DNA of 64,000 nucleotides from Coprinopsis marcescibilis (GCA_004369085.1 ML210146.1:1240001-1304000); one strand, 5' to 3'. Positions 12,541 to 25,770 are shown, counted from the stretch's first letter. The notes: a model not told the origin generated them from the letters alone. Program-made: numbers and translations.

Positions 12541-15036
12541 ATGCCTTTGGCCCTGACTGAACACCACGAAACAGGCTCTTCCAAATCTTGGTGGTCAATG
12601 TCCAACAAACACCTTTCAAATTCCCGTTATTCGTCCGAACGACCCAAAATCAAGTCTCCACTCACTCTCAATTCACTGGCATCGGCTTTTGGCTTCAAAT
12701 CCAAGAAGAGTCCAACTCTCGCCATACAAGACCCTCCTTTACCTATACAATCTCCTCCAATACACCTCAATACATCTCCCGACCCGCCAAAATCAATAAA
12801 CAGGCCTCCCTCCAAGTCCGTGTCCTCAACTAGGTCCAGAGCGGATTCAGTCGAGCCACGCACCCCCTCCGATGTCCATTACAGCCTCAAAAAGGTCTCC
12901 AGGCAGTCGCTCTTGACTCTCTCCGACATAGACCCGTTTGCTGGCCGCCAGGGTGTCACAATCTCCAGCACAGATCCAACCCGCTTGTCCGCCTATTCGA
13001 ACGGCTCGGGGGGCGACTATGACAAGCACGGCCAGTATGCGTCATACAACCGTGTGTCGTATGGCTCGAGCTCGTCGCAGTCCCACTCGTATGCTAATCT
13101 TGGGGACGCTAGGTCGCCTATCAGCCCATCAGAGTCTGTGAATAGCAGGCTTCTCAAGAAGTAAGGAAAACATGATTTACTTTCGGCTCCCTTTGCTCAC
13201 GATTAAAATAGGGCTTCCGACAGTAATCTTATGCGGAACACTTCATATGCGACTGGGGATCGCCCAGTAAGGCCCACGACCCAGCCTCGGTTGCACAAGT
13301 CTGGCTCGTCGAATACACTTACAAGTTCCAGTACTGCTTCGACTACACGACCAGTCATGCGCCCCAGAGGTTTGACGGACAACGTAACAACTCAAAAGGC
13401 TGGCTTTTTTGTTGATTCAGTCTCCAAAGCCGTCTCGTCCGCTCCTTCAACCCCTCCGCCACCCCATAGACCTGCGCAAAAGCCTCCTCCCCCTTCCGCC
13501 AAACCAATCTCTCCCCGTGTTATCATTCGACAAGCGTCATTGCAGCGCATCATTCCTCCAACCGCGCCACCACGTCACAAACTTCCTGCTCCTCCACAAT
13601 CTTCTGTAAATGAACGGGACGAGGACGACTTGGAACATCCCATTTCCGCCGTATCTGCCGCCAACTCCACAATATCGTTTGCCTCCCCGTCTCCGATAGA
13701 CGTGGACTTCCTTTCGAGCTCTGTGAAGACTCCGGAACGACCCAGGCGAATATCAGATCGGGGCTTCTTGCCGCCAAGTCATTCGGAGCTGGAGAAGGAT
13801 GTTAGAGGTCCGGAACGCCGTAATGTCTCCCAGGCGCCATTGACTCCTCCCGCAACTCTCAAAAAGGCGATTTCGCATCAATCTTTATTGAAACGCGGTC
13901 CTCTGTTCAGCGCAGCGCCCCACACCCCGACGACTCAACCGCAAGTGCAGACCAATACATTGTCTTCACAGGAAACCCCTCACAAACAGCGCAACTTCCC
14001 CCATCCACGGATACCCATTCCACCTATACCACTTTCATTACGACATTCTAATTCTTCCCACTCTGGCCTTGCGGAACATAATGCGGTTTCGAAGGACCAG
14101 AAAAGGACCAGCACTAGTAGCCACGGTGGTTCCAGAAAACGTCTATTTTCTGGTTCGAGTATGCGAAGGCCATCGACGTCGCAGTCGCAACGGGCCGAAG
14201 ACGACAATCAGTCCGTCTTCAGCATGAAATCGGATCAAGACCTGATAATAAATACCGCCTTCTTTAAGCCCTGGATTTCGACCCAGTCGTCAAGCGCGTC
14301 ATTTTGGGACGAGGCAACCCCGGAAACCGTCCCGAACAGCCCTATCCGTGGGACAGCGGAATTGGGGTCTCCACAGCAAGTTTTGCAAACCTCTCCCATC
14401 TCTACACTTGGGAGGTTGGAGCAGATAAACATTCAACGACAACGTGGCTTGTCCGTTCGGTCCGCTGATGCTTCAATTACCGATTCCGAGTCGCGTAACC
14501 CAGAGCCTATGCGTCGCTTCAAGCGCTCCAATAGCACTCTTCCTTCAGGAAGTTCGCCACATATGGCTAAGAAGGCGCTTACCAGGCCATCAACAGCGCA
14601 ACCGGCGTTTAACCCTGCCGACCCAGCGGTACCTGATCCCATCGAACAGGCGTACAAGCCGTCTTCATCACCGCCACCCATGATCAGCAGCCTGCCTCCA
14701 CCCCCAAGACCAAGGCAGCGGGCTCAAATTGTTACTCAGCCAGAGGCTATTTCTATCCCGTCGCGGTCTCCGCTTCCTGCAGTCATCTCCGTCCCTTTGA
14801 CACCCAATGTCGTCTCCCTCCCCCCGCCGCCATCGCGCAAGCCGTCAATTAAAGCCCTGTCGACCATAGAGAAGGCTATGCACCGCCGATCTATCATGAA
14901 AAAGCCTTCATTTCTGGAGATCGACGATGAAAGCGATCCAGACACGGATTATGACCCAGTTGCGGATAACAATATCATCGGGGACAGCTTCCTGGACTTT
15001 GCCAGAGAATCTTTCGACACGGTCAGAAGTAATTGA
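12541..15036 (+). CDS. Large disordered Ser/Pro-rich protein, unknown function
   Basis: Two exons, 12541-13160 and 13212-15036, joined by a clean GT-AG intron that keeps frame (LLKK|ASDSNL), give a protein of about 815 residues. Composition is dominated by Ser, Pro, Thr and Arg with many SP/TP sites and polyproline runs such as STPPPPHRPAQKPPPP and SLPPPPSRKPS. These resemble SH3 or EVH1 ligands. No globular domain, signal peptide or membrane segment is visible. The C-terminus (KKPSFLEIDDESDPDTDY, then SFLDFARESFDTVRSN) is the most ordered-looking part and may be a conserved short motif. I do not recognise the family. A cytoskeletal or polarity scaffold is possible, but that is a guess from composition. 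Confidence 0.8.
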
Positions 15037-15373
15037 TGCCCCAGCCTACGACACCTATTACTGCATTCAATGTCTGCTTACATCTTGTTGTTTTAGTAGT
15101 ATAACTTTTTGCTCGATATTCATCCATACATCTATGTAGTTACTGCTTACCCCAGCATCTTGTTTCCTACCCCAACTACCAGCCATCCCTTACTTATTCT
15201 TATTTACATGCTGATCGCCATATATCCCCAGACCAATCTCAATACACCTACACAACATCCTGCACTCCTCACACCCGTTGACAAACAATGAATTACTATT
15301 ATATCTTGTAATGGCGAAGCAAAGAAACATACAAAAAGGGGACTGAAACTCGATGGACTAGTAATATATGCGT
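15037..15373. other. Convergent intergenic spacer before SLA2
   Basis: About 340 bp, pyrimidine-rich on the plus strand, between the stop codons of two convergent genes. It holds no gene, RNA or repeat that I can support; probably both 3' UTRs. Confidence 0.5.
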
Positions 15374-18300
15374 TTAATCCGTTTCTTCGGTATGGTAACC
15401 TGCCCGCCTCATGGCTCCCAAACGATGTCTTGCAGCGCCCAAATCCTTTTCCAGACGAAGAATCTCGACTTGTTGCTCCATCTCGCGCTTCTTGAACTCG
15501 AGGACAGCCATATTCGTGTAATCGGTCTCTTCCTCTTCCACTTCCCGAGCAGAGATCGCCTTGACCTGTCGGACAAGGGCTTTGCAAGCTTCTGTTACGG
15601 CCTTGGCAGCGGTTTCTAGTCGCTCCTGCGTCTTGGACATGAGGTTGGCCTTGACGCGAGACGCCGCCACAAGCTGGGCGGTTGCAGCTGCGACCTCATT
15701 GGAGGCGACGATGAGTTGTTCCAAAGAATGCGTTCCGGACAAAACACCATCGGCACTCTCAATGAGCAAGTTCGTAGCAAAAGCAACAGCTTTCGCTGCA
15801 GAAAGGAGGCCCTCAGTCCACCTATTGTTCCGCTTGTAGAACTGCTGTGATGAACTCGAACCACGTCCCTGTGCGACGATTTCTTGCTGCGAATCGGTAG
15901 CGGCTTTGATAAGGCGAGTGATAGCGTTGGTAATTGCCATCGCGGCAGCCAGGATGGAGTCGTGAACCTGTAGGTCGACGGCAGAGAAACGGCCGGAGTC
16001 CTTGGGTCGAGCCATGAGTTGCTGAAGTCGCTCTGTGGCTTGCTCTATCGCTCTTGAAGCACTAAGCATCTCTTGCTCGACAATGTCGCCAAGGTCCCCG
16101 GCTGGGCGATTCGCCTTGGCTCCCTTAGAGATGAGTTTGTCCACCATTTCCGAAAGCTTGGTCAAAGCATGGCATGTCTGACTGCTATTGTGGACGGCAA
16201 CGTCCTTCCTCTGGGCAGGCTGCAGGAGATCAAGCTTGTAACTCTGGAGGTTTTCAAAAAACCGTGTACCAGCATCTCCAGAGTTTTTTGCGATGCTGAT
16301 TATCTTATCAGCGGCATCATCGTCACTCGCGAGGCGGGTGATGCCCTTGGTGTTGACCAAGACATCCGTCAAAGACTGGGCAAAGTCGTTTGCCGCGTTG
16401 ATCACCGAGACGTGGCTGGCATCGCTGCTGAGGTAAAGGTTGTAAATGGTCGCGAACTCGGTAGCGTTGTTGGTGGCCTTCTCGATCATAGAAAGGGTAT
16501 ATTCGGGCGTCGAGTTGAGATTGCCGGCCTGTGCTGGTGATTCGAGTTCATAGATTGCGTCATCAACCTTGTGAACGCAGGACTTGAGGATTGAATTGAT
16601 GATCTCGTTGAGCTTCTTCTGGTGGTCCAAAAGGAGCGTTGAGATTTGGGTATCGAGAGTCTCATCCATCAATTTTTGGTTCTATAACACTGATTAGGGT
16701 TGTGAAATGAGTGCGATCGAACTTGACTTACACCCTCTGTCTCTGCAAGTTGTTGAAGCGTACTGTCCATTCCTTCCCTGAGGAGCACGATTTCCTGCTC
16801 TTTCTCCTCCAATTGATATGCCTTAGACTAAAAACAACATCGTCGTCAGACCGTACCCTCGAAGACAATAATTAAAACCCACCCTGAGAGCGTCTTCAAG
16901 CTCCGTGATCTGCCTATTGTACCTGGACAAGACAGAAGAGACTTCAGAATTCTTTGACCGCGAGGCATCCTCGGCACGTTCATTGGCAAAGTTCAATTCT
17001 CGGCGAAGTCTCTCTACTTCCTCTTTATGTGAACCCTTCTGTCGGTCGACATCGAATCTTGCACGGTCTCGCTCACGAAGCATGTCTGCCAACTCGAGGT
17101 TCTTCGCTTTGAGGTCACGTTCCATCCTCTCCATCTTGTCGACAGACTCTTGTGCTGAATTTGCCTTAAGCTGCAATTGCTTGAATTTGGAGAGCATGTC
17201 CAAGTGCTCTGTGCGAAGTTGACTGTAGAGCTTGGCGAGTGCCTCATATTTGTTACGCCAAAGCGTGACTTGATCTTGAAGCTGCTTAATCAAATCATCC
17301 TTGGTGGCTGTTTGAGAGGCAACGTGGTTGGACATTGCGCTAAGCTCTGCCTCCAGTGCTTTGACGCGCTGTAATAGAGGTAAGCGGCAAGACAAACCAT
17401 CATTGACATGCCACATACGCGATCATATTGCTCGAGGAAGATCTGATCTCTTTCATACTGTCCTCTCATAGCAAGAAGCTCACGCTCCAGCTCGACAGCC
17501 TGCTGCTGAGCAGCTTGGTTGGTATACATCATTTGTTGCTGCATCAGTTGCTCTTGTGCCAGTCTTTGAGCTTCTGCTTGTTCTCGCTGTCGCTGCTCGA
17601 ATTCCCTCTGTTGTTGCTGGTCAATGTCGTGCCGCTGCCTTTCCTCTGCCTCACGCTGCGCTTGTAGGTTGGCCTGCTTCTGCTCATACTCACGAAGCAT
17701 TTGCGCCTGCGCATCTATTTCCGCAGCAGTGGCTGGTGGGGGTGCAGGTGGAGAGGGTGACTTTGCGGTAGCTGTCTTGGGACGGGCGGGAAGGTCGGGA
17801 GCATCGCCACTATCGGTGAGGTTGGGTGGTTCCTGCGCAAGGATCGTTAAAAGTACATTCAGGGAATCTGAAGCGACGTACATGTCCAAGCTTTGGTACA
17901 TTAATCAGACCTGTGAGATACTTCAAGTTGGAGCACTCGTAATAAAACTTCCTGAGGTTGTAATGTTGTTGGACATAACGCTCCCGGAGTGGCTCCAGCA
18001 CATCGTTATCATTTGTTCCTACAGGGGTGTTAGTGAGACGTCGGCGACTCATGCTATGATAGTTCTTACGGCGATACATTGCTCTCAACATGCTGGTGAT
18101 GAACCGATAGATACCCCAACTTTCTTTGACAAGAGGTACGAGTGCTGAAATGCGACATTCATTGTTGGTGGAGAATCGGAAATGAGAGAAAACCAATTTT
18201 TGGAATGAGTCGATTTGCTCTTGAAGCGTCATCAAGTCTGAAATAGTTTCGTATCTAAAGGAACATCAGCGAGGCGCGAGAAGCAGTGTTGTTTAAAGCT

Positions 18301-19046
18301 TACCCTTCGTTAGGATCATCGATTCCTTTCAGCGTTATGTATTCCTCGTATTCAAACAACCCATTGAATTCTGGTCGCAAGCGATGAAACCTGAGTTTGG
18401 CAAGGATGAATTGGACATAGGTTTTGATGAGAGGCCCGTATCCTGTGTTGCGATTCTTAGATCACGTCAAGTTAGGAGAGGGGCTAAGTCCATACCTCTT
18501 GTGCCGTCGGGCATAACTGTCCGAGCGCAGGTCTCGAGCCAAGTCGTCTGTCCTTGGGCTTCCTTTAGAGTCTGCAAGATATCAGATCATGACCGAATCA
18601 TTGGACGAGTGTGGGCACGGCGACGTACCACTGGGTGTCCTTCTTGTAGAATCTTGTGGACCATGATCAAGGCTTTGAAAGTCTGAACCTCGTCGGCAAG
18701 AATGGGCTGCACACGAAGGCCACTCCAGAAAGAAATGGAGGAATGGTAGTCCCAGGTGTATACGATACATTCTGTAAAACCATTGTGAGCTGCAGATGAA
18801 CTCGAGTAGTGATGCCAGCGCACTTCGAACGTGTTTCTGCTTGGGTGCAGACTCCTCTACAGTTGTGGCCTTCTTTATGTTGATTACTAGTTCCTGCTCT
18901 GCCTTGTCCTTATCCACAGGCCGCGTAGGATAGTGCATCTCCTCATCAACATCGAAGTTTCCCCGACTCCTAGTCGAACCACCGCCAAACCTAGTGATTG
19001 AAGGATTAGATTCCGACACAGGTGAGGACATAACGGTGACGCACAT
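15374..19046 (-). CDS. SLA2: Endocytic adaptor SLA2/HIP1R (ANTH, coiled coil, I/LWEQ)
   Basis: Adaptor linking clathrin-coat membrane to actin during endocytosis. The N-terminal ANTH domain starts near DKAEQELVINIKKATTVEESAPKQKHVR, matching the phosphoinositide-binding end of yeast Sla2. A proline-rich linker (KSPSPPAPPPAT) leads to a long coiled coil rich in Gln/Glu/Arg at about 16.8-17.8 kb. The C-terminal I/LWEQ (THATCH) actin-binding module contains NNRWTEGLLSAAKAVAFATN and LIVASNEVAAATAQLVAASRVKA, ending in a latch-like coil. About nine to eleven exons are needed. ATG codons at 19046 and 19031 are both in frame; the second (MSSPVSESNP) is the more natural start. It is divergent from SURF1, about 200 bp apart. 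In ascomycetes SLA2 is the classic neighbour of the MAT locus; here it lies about 34 kb from the HD genes. Confidence 0.92.
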
Positions 19047-19247
19047 GGTTAAACAAAATAATCTAGCGTCAGCTACAGTAGAATATCAGAAGTACAGCTT
19101 CCAGCAAAGCTGGGGTTGCTGTAGACTCAGGTTACAGACAAATCAGGATGTTGGTCACTGTGCTTGACTGCGTAACCAAATCCGCGCCACAAGCCTCCGT
19201 GAGAATGTCACGGTCGACTCGGAACCGCATCAAAATAGGCCAGCGCG

Positions 19248-20285
19248 ATGTTTTCCTCCTCATTCCGCGTCTTGCAGCGAAACTTCACCGCTGCCCCTCT
19301 ACCACGATGCCAGCGTGCTTCGTTTCACTTCTGGAGGTCATCCAAAGCCAGTGTCCCAACGATATATAAACCTCGACAGGAGCCATGGCTGAACCCAACA
19401 ATGGTCATCGTCGGAATCATACCGTTCTTTACCTTCGCTCTCGGGACCTGGCAGTTGAAACGCCTGAAATGGAAAATCGACCTTATCGACGAACTGGAGG
19501 AGAAACTGCAACTTTACCCGTTATCGCTTCCCAGTAAAATCAAGTGAGTTGAAGCTACTATTTGCTTGCGTACATGCTTCCGACCCGACCAGCCTTTCCG
19601 TGATCCCAGAATTTGTATATCGAAAGGTCCTATTGAAGGGAAAATGGGATCACGACCACACCATGTTTCTGTCTCCTCGTGTTCGCGAAGGCGTGCACGG
19701 CGTTCATGTCGTGACACCGTTGGTTCGGGAAAACGGCTCAACAATCCTTGTGGATCGTGGCTTCGTCTCCAATGACATGATTTCCTCCGCCGCTCTCAGG
19801 GAAGAAGTTGGCGAAGTGGAGATTCTGGGAATGATACGGACATCACAAGCACGGAATCGATTTACGCCTGACAATGACCCGGCCAACGGGAAGTGGTATT
19901 GGACGGATGTTGAAGCCATGTCCGAGCAAGCCGGTGGGGAGAAGGCGGGTCTTCAGCCTGTGTTCATAGAAGAGATCTTTGGTACGTTATAGCTTTCGCC
20001 GTCCTGGTCCCAAACTTACCATGGCATAGAGGGACATGCCGGAGAAGCGACCACCAAGTTGAACAAGGGAAATCCTATTGGTCGCCCACCCACTGTCGAT
20101 CTGCGCAATTCGCATTTATCGTATGTGATAACATGGTGAGTATTGCTTTCTGTTGTCAGTTCGTCTCACAAAATGACATAAAATGACATAGGTTCTCGCT
20201 CTCCGCATTGACTGGAGTTATGTTTGTCCGGCTCCTTCTGAATCGCAAACGTTCTCCTGGAAAGAAACTGCCTCGATTCCGATAA
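19248..20285 (+). CDS. SHY1: Cytochrome c oxidase assembly factor SURF1/SHY1
   Basis: Mitochondrial inner-membrane protein that helps build the heme a3/Cox1 module of complex IV. Exons 19248-19543, 19593-19981, 20030-20135 and 20192-20285 splice in frame. The first about 35 residues are basic and Ser-rich, like a mitochondrial presequence. The first membrane segment ends in the family signature LGTWQLKRLKWK. After the first intron, NLSVIPEFVYRKVLLKG and SPRVREGVHGVHVVTPL follow, then ILVDRGFVS, NDPANGKWYWTD, and YVITWFSLSALTGVMF as the second membrane segment near the C-terminus. All are standard SURF1 positions. Length of about 290 residues is typical. Confidence 0.95.
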
Positions 20286-20509
20286 ACCCATTAGATAGCA
20301 CATATAGCAGCCTCCGGTCTATAGAAATAAAAATAATGCAATTACAACGAACTTTGGTCGGGATTGAGTTACCGTCGATCTGGCAACTAATATCCCCATT
20401 TACAAAGTCGACCAACGCATGGCGGAGGCATTCACTGCATCACTCTTGCCACCTTCGTTCCTCTCGCATCAGACCCTGGCTGCCCTGAGGGGGTCCCCCT
20501 GCTTGATAT

Positions 20510-23500
20510 ATGGAAAATACGAATGGCCTACCTACCGCAAATGGTCACGAAGGGCAGGACGTATTTGCAGACGCGATCCCGGTGTCCTTGAGCCCGACGA
20601 GCGGGTCTGGAACTCGCATCCACTTTCCCTCGCCCCTCGATGGCCCGTCACGGCCTCCCCGCCAGTATCCAGACTACCTCCAGAAATCATATGGGATGAA
20701 CTTCTCGCCGCCAGTTCGGAGAAGCTCTCCGCTGAATCCCATGAACCCTCAGAAGACCAACCAGCGGAGGAATACGCAGAGCAGTGGGTCTCCTATGGAT
20801 TCACCAACGCTTCGACATCGGCGTATTCCTAGTCCAGGAATTCCAGAGTCGGGCCCTTCTGTTGGAGACGGCGAGGTTGAGAGCAGTTTCTTTGCCAATG
20901 AATATGATCTTTGTGAGCTCTTATCCTTTAGCTTCTTTCCCAAAGACTCACATATGTTACAGCGCATGAAGGTACGTGTACAGGACAACCCATACGGTAC
21001 GATCCCAAGTAATTGAAGATTGCATGCAGATCCACGAATACTATTGGACGTCCAAAGAGCTATTAAATTGAAGGCCAGGAGAGAAGCTCGGCTGAAAAGG
21101 CAACAGTCCCCTGCGCTGGAGTCTCAAGAAGGGAGCCCAGTGGCCAAAGGACCTGAAGACTCGCCTCCGCCGTCCAAATCTCCCTGGAGCTCTGCAAGCC
21201 TTGGCATCGGCTCAACCTCAGCGACGCCTCCACGCAAAACCAGCAATAGCACATCCTCTGACATTGACTTCAGCCCGTCCACTACAACATCCGGCCTGCT
21301 GCAAATTCCCGTATATGCCCACCCTGTACCCACATCTCTTGACAATGGAAGAACCTTGGACTGGACGGGCTCTGCCATGGAGGATGATCGAAAGTGGCAT
21401 ATGTCTATCGGAAAGCGGAAGGAGAAGGATAGAATTTTGCCTCTAGGGGTGATGGCGGAACAGCAGGAGCTCATGTATAAGGGTGAGCAAACAAGATTGT
21501 GACAAAGGAACAGTCGTTAATTAACATTAATACAAGACAAATTGTCTAAGATACAAGCAATGGCTTCCGCTCAGACGCAGCGCAAGGCTTCCATCACGAA
21601 GCAGCAACTAGGTCGTCGGTATAAGCTCGTTCAAAATGCTTCAGGAGACGACCCCAATGGTTTCAATTTCCTGAAAGTCGCCCATTGGTACTCGACGGTT
21701 AACCCCCTTGTAAAGCGTAGCTTGGAAAAGGCGGAACCGTTCTCGTGGCTTCGGCATCTTGAAGGGCCCTCGCGAAACAAGAGCAGATCAGAATGGCATA
21801 TGACCGCGTTGATAATGGAGGAATATTTGCAGGCAAAAGACGCCGTTCCGGTGCCAGTCTCGCCTCCAATTCACGGAAGCAACTCTTCTTCATCCACCAT
21901 TCCCGACAACGATGCGAAAAATGAGACTGGCGCAGCGACAGACATCCTATCACCTACCAGCGAAACCCCGTCTTTTGGTCCACACCAAAGTCCACGCATC
22001 AGATCACTGGAAACCAAAATCAGGGGCTCCCTCGATTCCACTAGCAGCTTCCGCTTCCCAAACCCGTCAGCATCCGCTGTCTCTGCTTTCAGGTCCAAGG
22101 CCTCTGGTCAACCATACCTTCAAAGTAGCGCCAAAAGCGATGCTTCTTCAGTTGCGGACTCGGCCTCTGATTTCTCTGATTCGGGACCAGGTAAACATCC
22201 CACCTTGGCCAGCTCACTCCGCCGCTCTGACCGACCTGCTCGAGAGTCGGAGAGTGCAATTGTCGTATCTCACGATTCACATGCACAAGGAGAGCCCACA
22301 GCTGTCCCAATGCAATACAAGGCATCCACATCCAGTGGACGGAGTTCTGAGCCTCAACCACAGCAATCCCAATCCCACCCTCAGAAACGGACACCCCTGC
22401 CAAGACGTATCTGGAACTCAAACCAAAGCCTTGAGCAGCCTCGTCGGTTTCTTGAAGACGATGAATTGCGTTTGCGAAAGGAGTACGAGGCTAAAACCAG
22501 GTTTGGATTCCCTTTTACTTCCATTCTTTATTTATTAATGCAACTCCCGTCAGGTTGCTCGAAGAATCCAACAAACAGAATCATCGTATCCGACAGTTGC
22601 TCAATCGTATATCTGCTGCTGTCAGGGAATACGAGTCCATTCAGAACACAAGTTCGAAGAAGCCTGGAGTTCCACATCATTCTCTCCCCAAGGACTTGAC
22701 CGACGCATTTAGCCACGACCCTGCGGCTGTCACTGGATCAACGCGTCGCCTCCGTGGATGGAGAGCCGTCGAAGACATTCACCAGAGGATCGCTCGTCAA
22801 CGAGAGGTCTTCCACGAATTCCTTGCTGAATCTCCCGAGAAGCCAGGTACCTCTGAGAGTGTTCTGAGTGGCTCGATTGAACACCTCCTTGAGGCCTTGG
22901 GCGCTCTCGAGGATCACAAGCTCAACATTTCCGCCTTGACTTCAGAGGTTTCGGAGTCTCTCCTGCGTGTTCAGGGTTTGCATAACCAAGTCAAGAATGA
23001 GTACAATCAAACTGTGTCGAAAACATCGGTCGTGTACCCGGAGGTCGGTGATATCATGCTTCTCTGCGACGCATAAATTGACTAGACATGTTCCACAGCT
23101 CTCTCATATTGTGGCCTTAGAAGAAAGTTATCGGGACCGATACCAAGGGTTTTATGACTTCGGTATGGATGCGTTAACCCTTTTGTTGGACACGGTTACT
23201 CCATTCTGGAGAAACTATGGCAAGACTATTGGCGAAGATGTCCGCGATTTCCTCATCATACCGTTATACCGCAACGAATTCACCGGCGAGGCCAAACGCT
23301 ACCCTATTAGGTCACTTCCCCGGAGGACGCTACGACATTGGCTGGGTCTTGTGGTCTTCTTCTTTGCCTCCATCGTAGGCACCCTTCTACAAATCCGCGG
23401 AGCCATTGCATCTCTCCACCATTACCTCCTGCACTGGATTCCATATGACAGCATACGATGGACAGCGCTGCCTTTGTTCTGGATTGCAATCGTGATACAA

Positions 23501-23593
23501 TGGATTGCCGTTATAATCGAGCTGGCCATCGTCCTCATGCAGATCGGTACAATGGCATGGTGGCTCGGATGGCTCGTCAGGATATTCCGGTAG
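20510..23593 (+). CDS. Coiled-coil protein with C-terminal membrane segments
   Basis: ATG at 20510 (MENTNGLPTANG). Proposed exons are 20510 to about 20915, a possible 9-nt micro-exon 20963-20971, 21030-21482, 21537-22500, 22554-23043 and 23099-23593. The N-terminal half is disordered and Ser/Pro-rich. A short basic helical motif, LLDVQRAIKLKARREARLKRQ, comes early. A region near 21.54-21.8 kb (KITKQQL-like start, then WYSTVNPLVKRSLEKAEPFSWLRHL) looks ordered. A coiled coil (RLRKEYEAKTRLLEESNKQ) spans the 22501 intron. The C-terminus has two strong hydrophobic segments, WLGLVVFFFASIVGTLLQI and a longer one at ALPLFWIAIVIQWIAVIIELAIVL. I do not recognise the family. The layout suggests a tail-anchored or hairpin ER/nuclear-envelope protein, as inference only. 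Confidence 0.75.
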
Positions 23594-23684
23594 TGGTGTT
23601 TTGAGATCAATTAATAGCTTAATGGGGTTTATGTAAATTATGTGTATCTATTGTAACATCGCTCTGTTTTCGTGCCATGGACAA

Positions 23685-25770
23685 CTATAGCTGGGCATTG
23701 AGAGTAGTACTATTTGGCTGATTATTTGTAGTAGTACTGGAACTGGGTATTGGGTTCGGCTTCGTCACAAAGGTTGGGTTGACTAGTTGCGGGTAAGCAG
23801 AGATGACCGTAGTTTGTCGCGGTGGTGGTGCTATAGGGTGCGTCATTTGCATTGTCACCAGTGGGTATGCGCTGTCGGTAGCTGCTCTGCCCGATTCCAC
23901 GCATGGCCTGCAGTACCCTAAACGGAAACTTTATCATTACACTCGAGGTCTAAGAGGTTAACATCCTTACTGCCTCCAAGTATGAGGGGAACGTCCTTCA
24001 TCTTGCACACGAGACATTGTATTTCGAATGGAATCCTATGTGCGGTCTTTTGTCGCTTCGCGGCAGTTGGGGCGCTGGCTCTCGAGGCCTTGGGTGGCTT
24101 AGGCGCAACGACGTCCTTCGTGGGCGGGGCTACGCTAGTGGGCGCAGGCGACACAACCACAGTCTTCGGCTTCTCTTTGGGCTCTTTGGCCTTGGGAGGA
24201 GCCCTCTTCCGCGGGGGTCTAACAGGATTAGGCCCATGCTTCAGCAGTTTCATTGGTGGATGAGCCATCTGTAGATGTCGGTCTAGATCGCGTCGGAAAG
24301 AATATGGTTTTTACGCACTGTCTGTAGTTGGCTTAGCAGAGGCCCTTCAGTCAGTCTGTAGCCCAGATACAGGCGCTTTGGTTGGTCCTGTCACGATGTA
24401 TCAGTGGCGAGTTCAAACAAAGAGGCGGTTCTGCGTACCAACGCCTTTAGAATCTCTTTATATTCCTTCGCCTTGTCGTCACTGCCTATCCATCTTGTAA
24501 TCGTATCCACGACCGCTGTGGGTACGTTCGTTAACACGAGGTGCGCCCGGCGATACTCTTGTTTTGATTCCTCTCCGTCTTCTCCTTTCTCCTCGGCTGT
24601 AGCCTTGTCTTTTCCCTTGGCTTCGGGTTCGTTTGCTTTCGAGCTTCCAGTCTCAGCAGTTTGCTTGTCAAAAGGCAACCGGACTTTAAGATCCCATTCC
24701 TCTGACTCTGTGGTAGATTTTTCGAATGATACCGGGCTCCGAGGAAACAAAAGTCGTTCTCCTGGTGTGTCGCGAAACTCTAGGACAATGTCAAAGGGCC
24801 TCACAGGAGGAAGAGGGGCGACTGGAACAGCATAGGGATAAGAATACTGCGTTGTTTGAACTTGTGGGGTCGAGAGTGAAGCTGACAGAACTGCTTGCTT
24901 GGCTTGCGATAGTTGTTGAGCAGCTGCCTGGTATTGCTTCAGGCGCTCGCCTAGCATCTTCAGCTGCTCCTGGGTTGCAGTCCCGGCGATTGCAAGTTGT
25001 AAGGCTGAAGAGAATTCCGGGTCTGTAGAGGCGGCAGTGTTGGCTATGCTGATAAACTCTTGCTGAAGTGGGTCACTTTGAGAATAAACTGAACCCCAAA
25101 GCCCGCCAACGGAGGTGGGTAGTGCTGATGCTGGTGTAGAGGTAGGCGCGACGCCGTACGGTGGTGCTACCGCTGGGCCAGATGACGTCGATGTCGGCGC
25201 AGGTGTGGGCAGCGGTACTGCTGCCGGTAATGCATTTGAATTTGGTGCTTGTGGATGGTAGTAATATGACCCTGCATATGGCGAAACGGGTGTCCAGCCG
25301 TGAGTCGCAGTGGCAACTGGAGTTCGAGAAGGCGGCTGGAGGTAATTGACTTCGTATACAATAGTCTCTGGAAAGATATGGGGTCCAATCTCGATGTCGC
25401 AGCGGCCTTTGGTCTGGATCGTGTGGGGTAAAGGCTCTGGAATGTCAGAACTAGCTTTATTGCGCAACTTGGTTTGGAATTTGGGGAATGTATGATGGAG
25501 CCACTTTTCTCTGGCTGAATTCGATTAGCTGCGTCGCCTACTTGGACACAACCACGCACATTGTTTAAGAGACTGGGCAAGCACACAACTGCATATGCAT
25601 CAGAAGGAGCTGAGACCACGAAAGCTAGTTGCTCACCTGTCTGCAACAGACTTGAGTTCTACGGGTTCTTCATATTCTTCCAGCACAGTGTCCCATCCTA
25701 GCTTGTCGCCAACAGGCAGCAAAACCCCAGGCTTATTCGAGTTGGCTGCTGCCTTTTGGGCATTCAACAT
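23685..25770 (-). CDS. Possible Swc3-like chromatin-remodeller subunit
   Basis: ATG at 25770 gives MLNAQKAAANSNKPGVLL. An intron joins to REKWLHHTFPKFQTKL, then GRCDIEIGPHIFPET. A Pro/Ala-rich linker and a short coil (QLSQAKQAVLSASL) follow. A beta-rich segment, FDIVLEFRDTPGERLLFPRSPVSF, precedes a Lys/Glu-rich acidic stretch and KRLYLGYRLTEGPLLSQLQ. Near the C-terminus a basic KR-rich patch precedes a CxxC pair (CLVCKMKD) and, after an intron, a second Cys pair (CRPC), which could bind zinc. The segment around FDIVLEF recalls the conserved part of SWR1-complex subunit Swc3, so I offer that as a tentative family. It shares a 121-bp bidirectional promoter with BDP1. Exon borders at 25.5-25.64 kb and 23.9-24.4 kb are approximate. 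Confidence 0.6.

Noticed and set aside
15374..19046. SLA2 as evidence of an ascomycete MAT idiomorph
   Set aside because: No alpha-box or HMG mating gene or APN2 was found beside it; the HD1/HD2 pairs, intron density and beta-flanking gene point to a basidiomycete.
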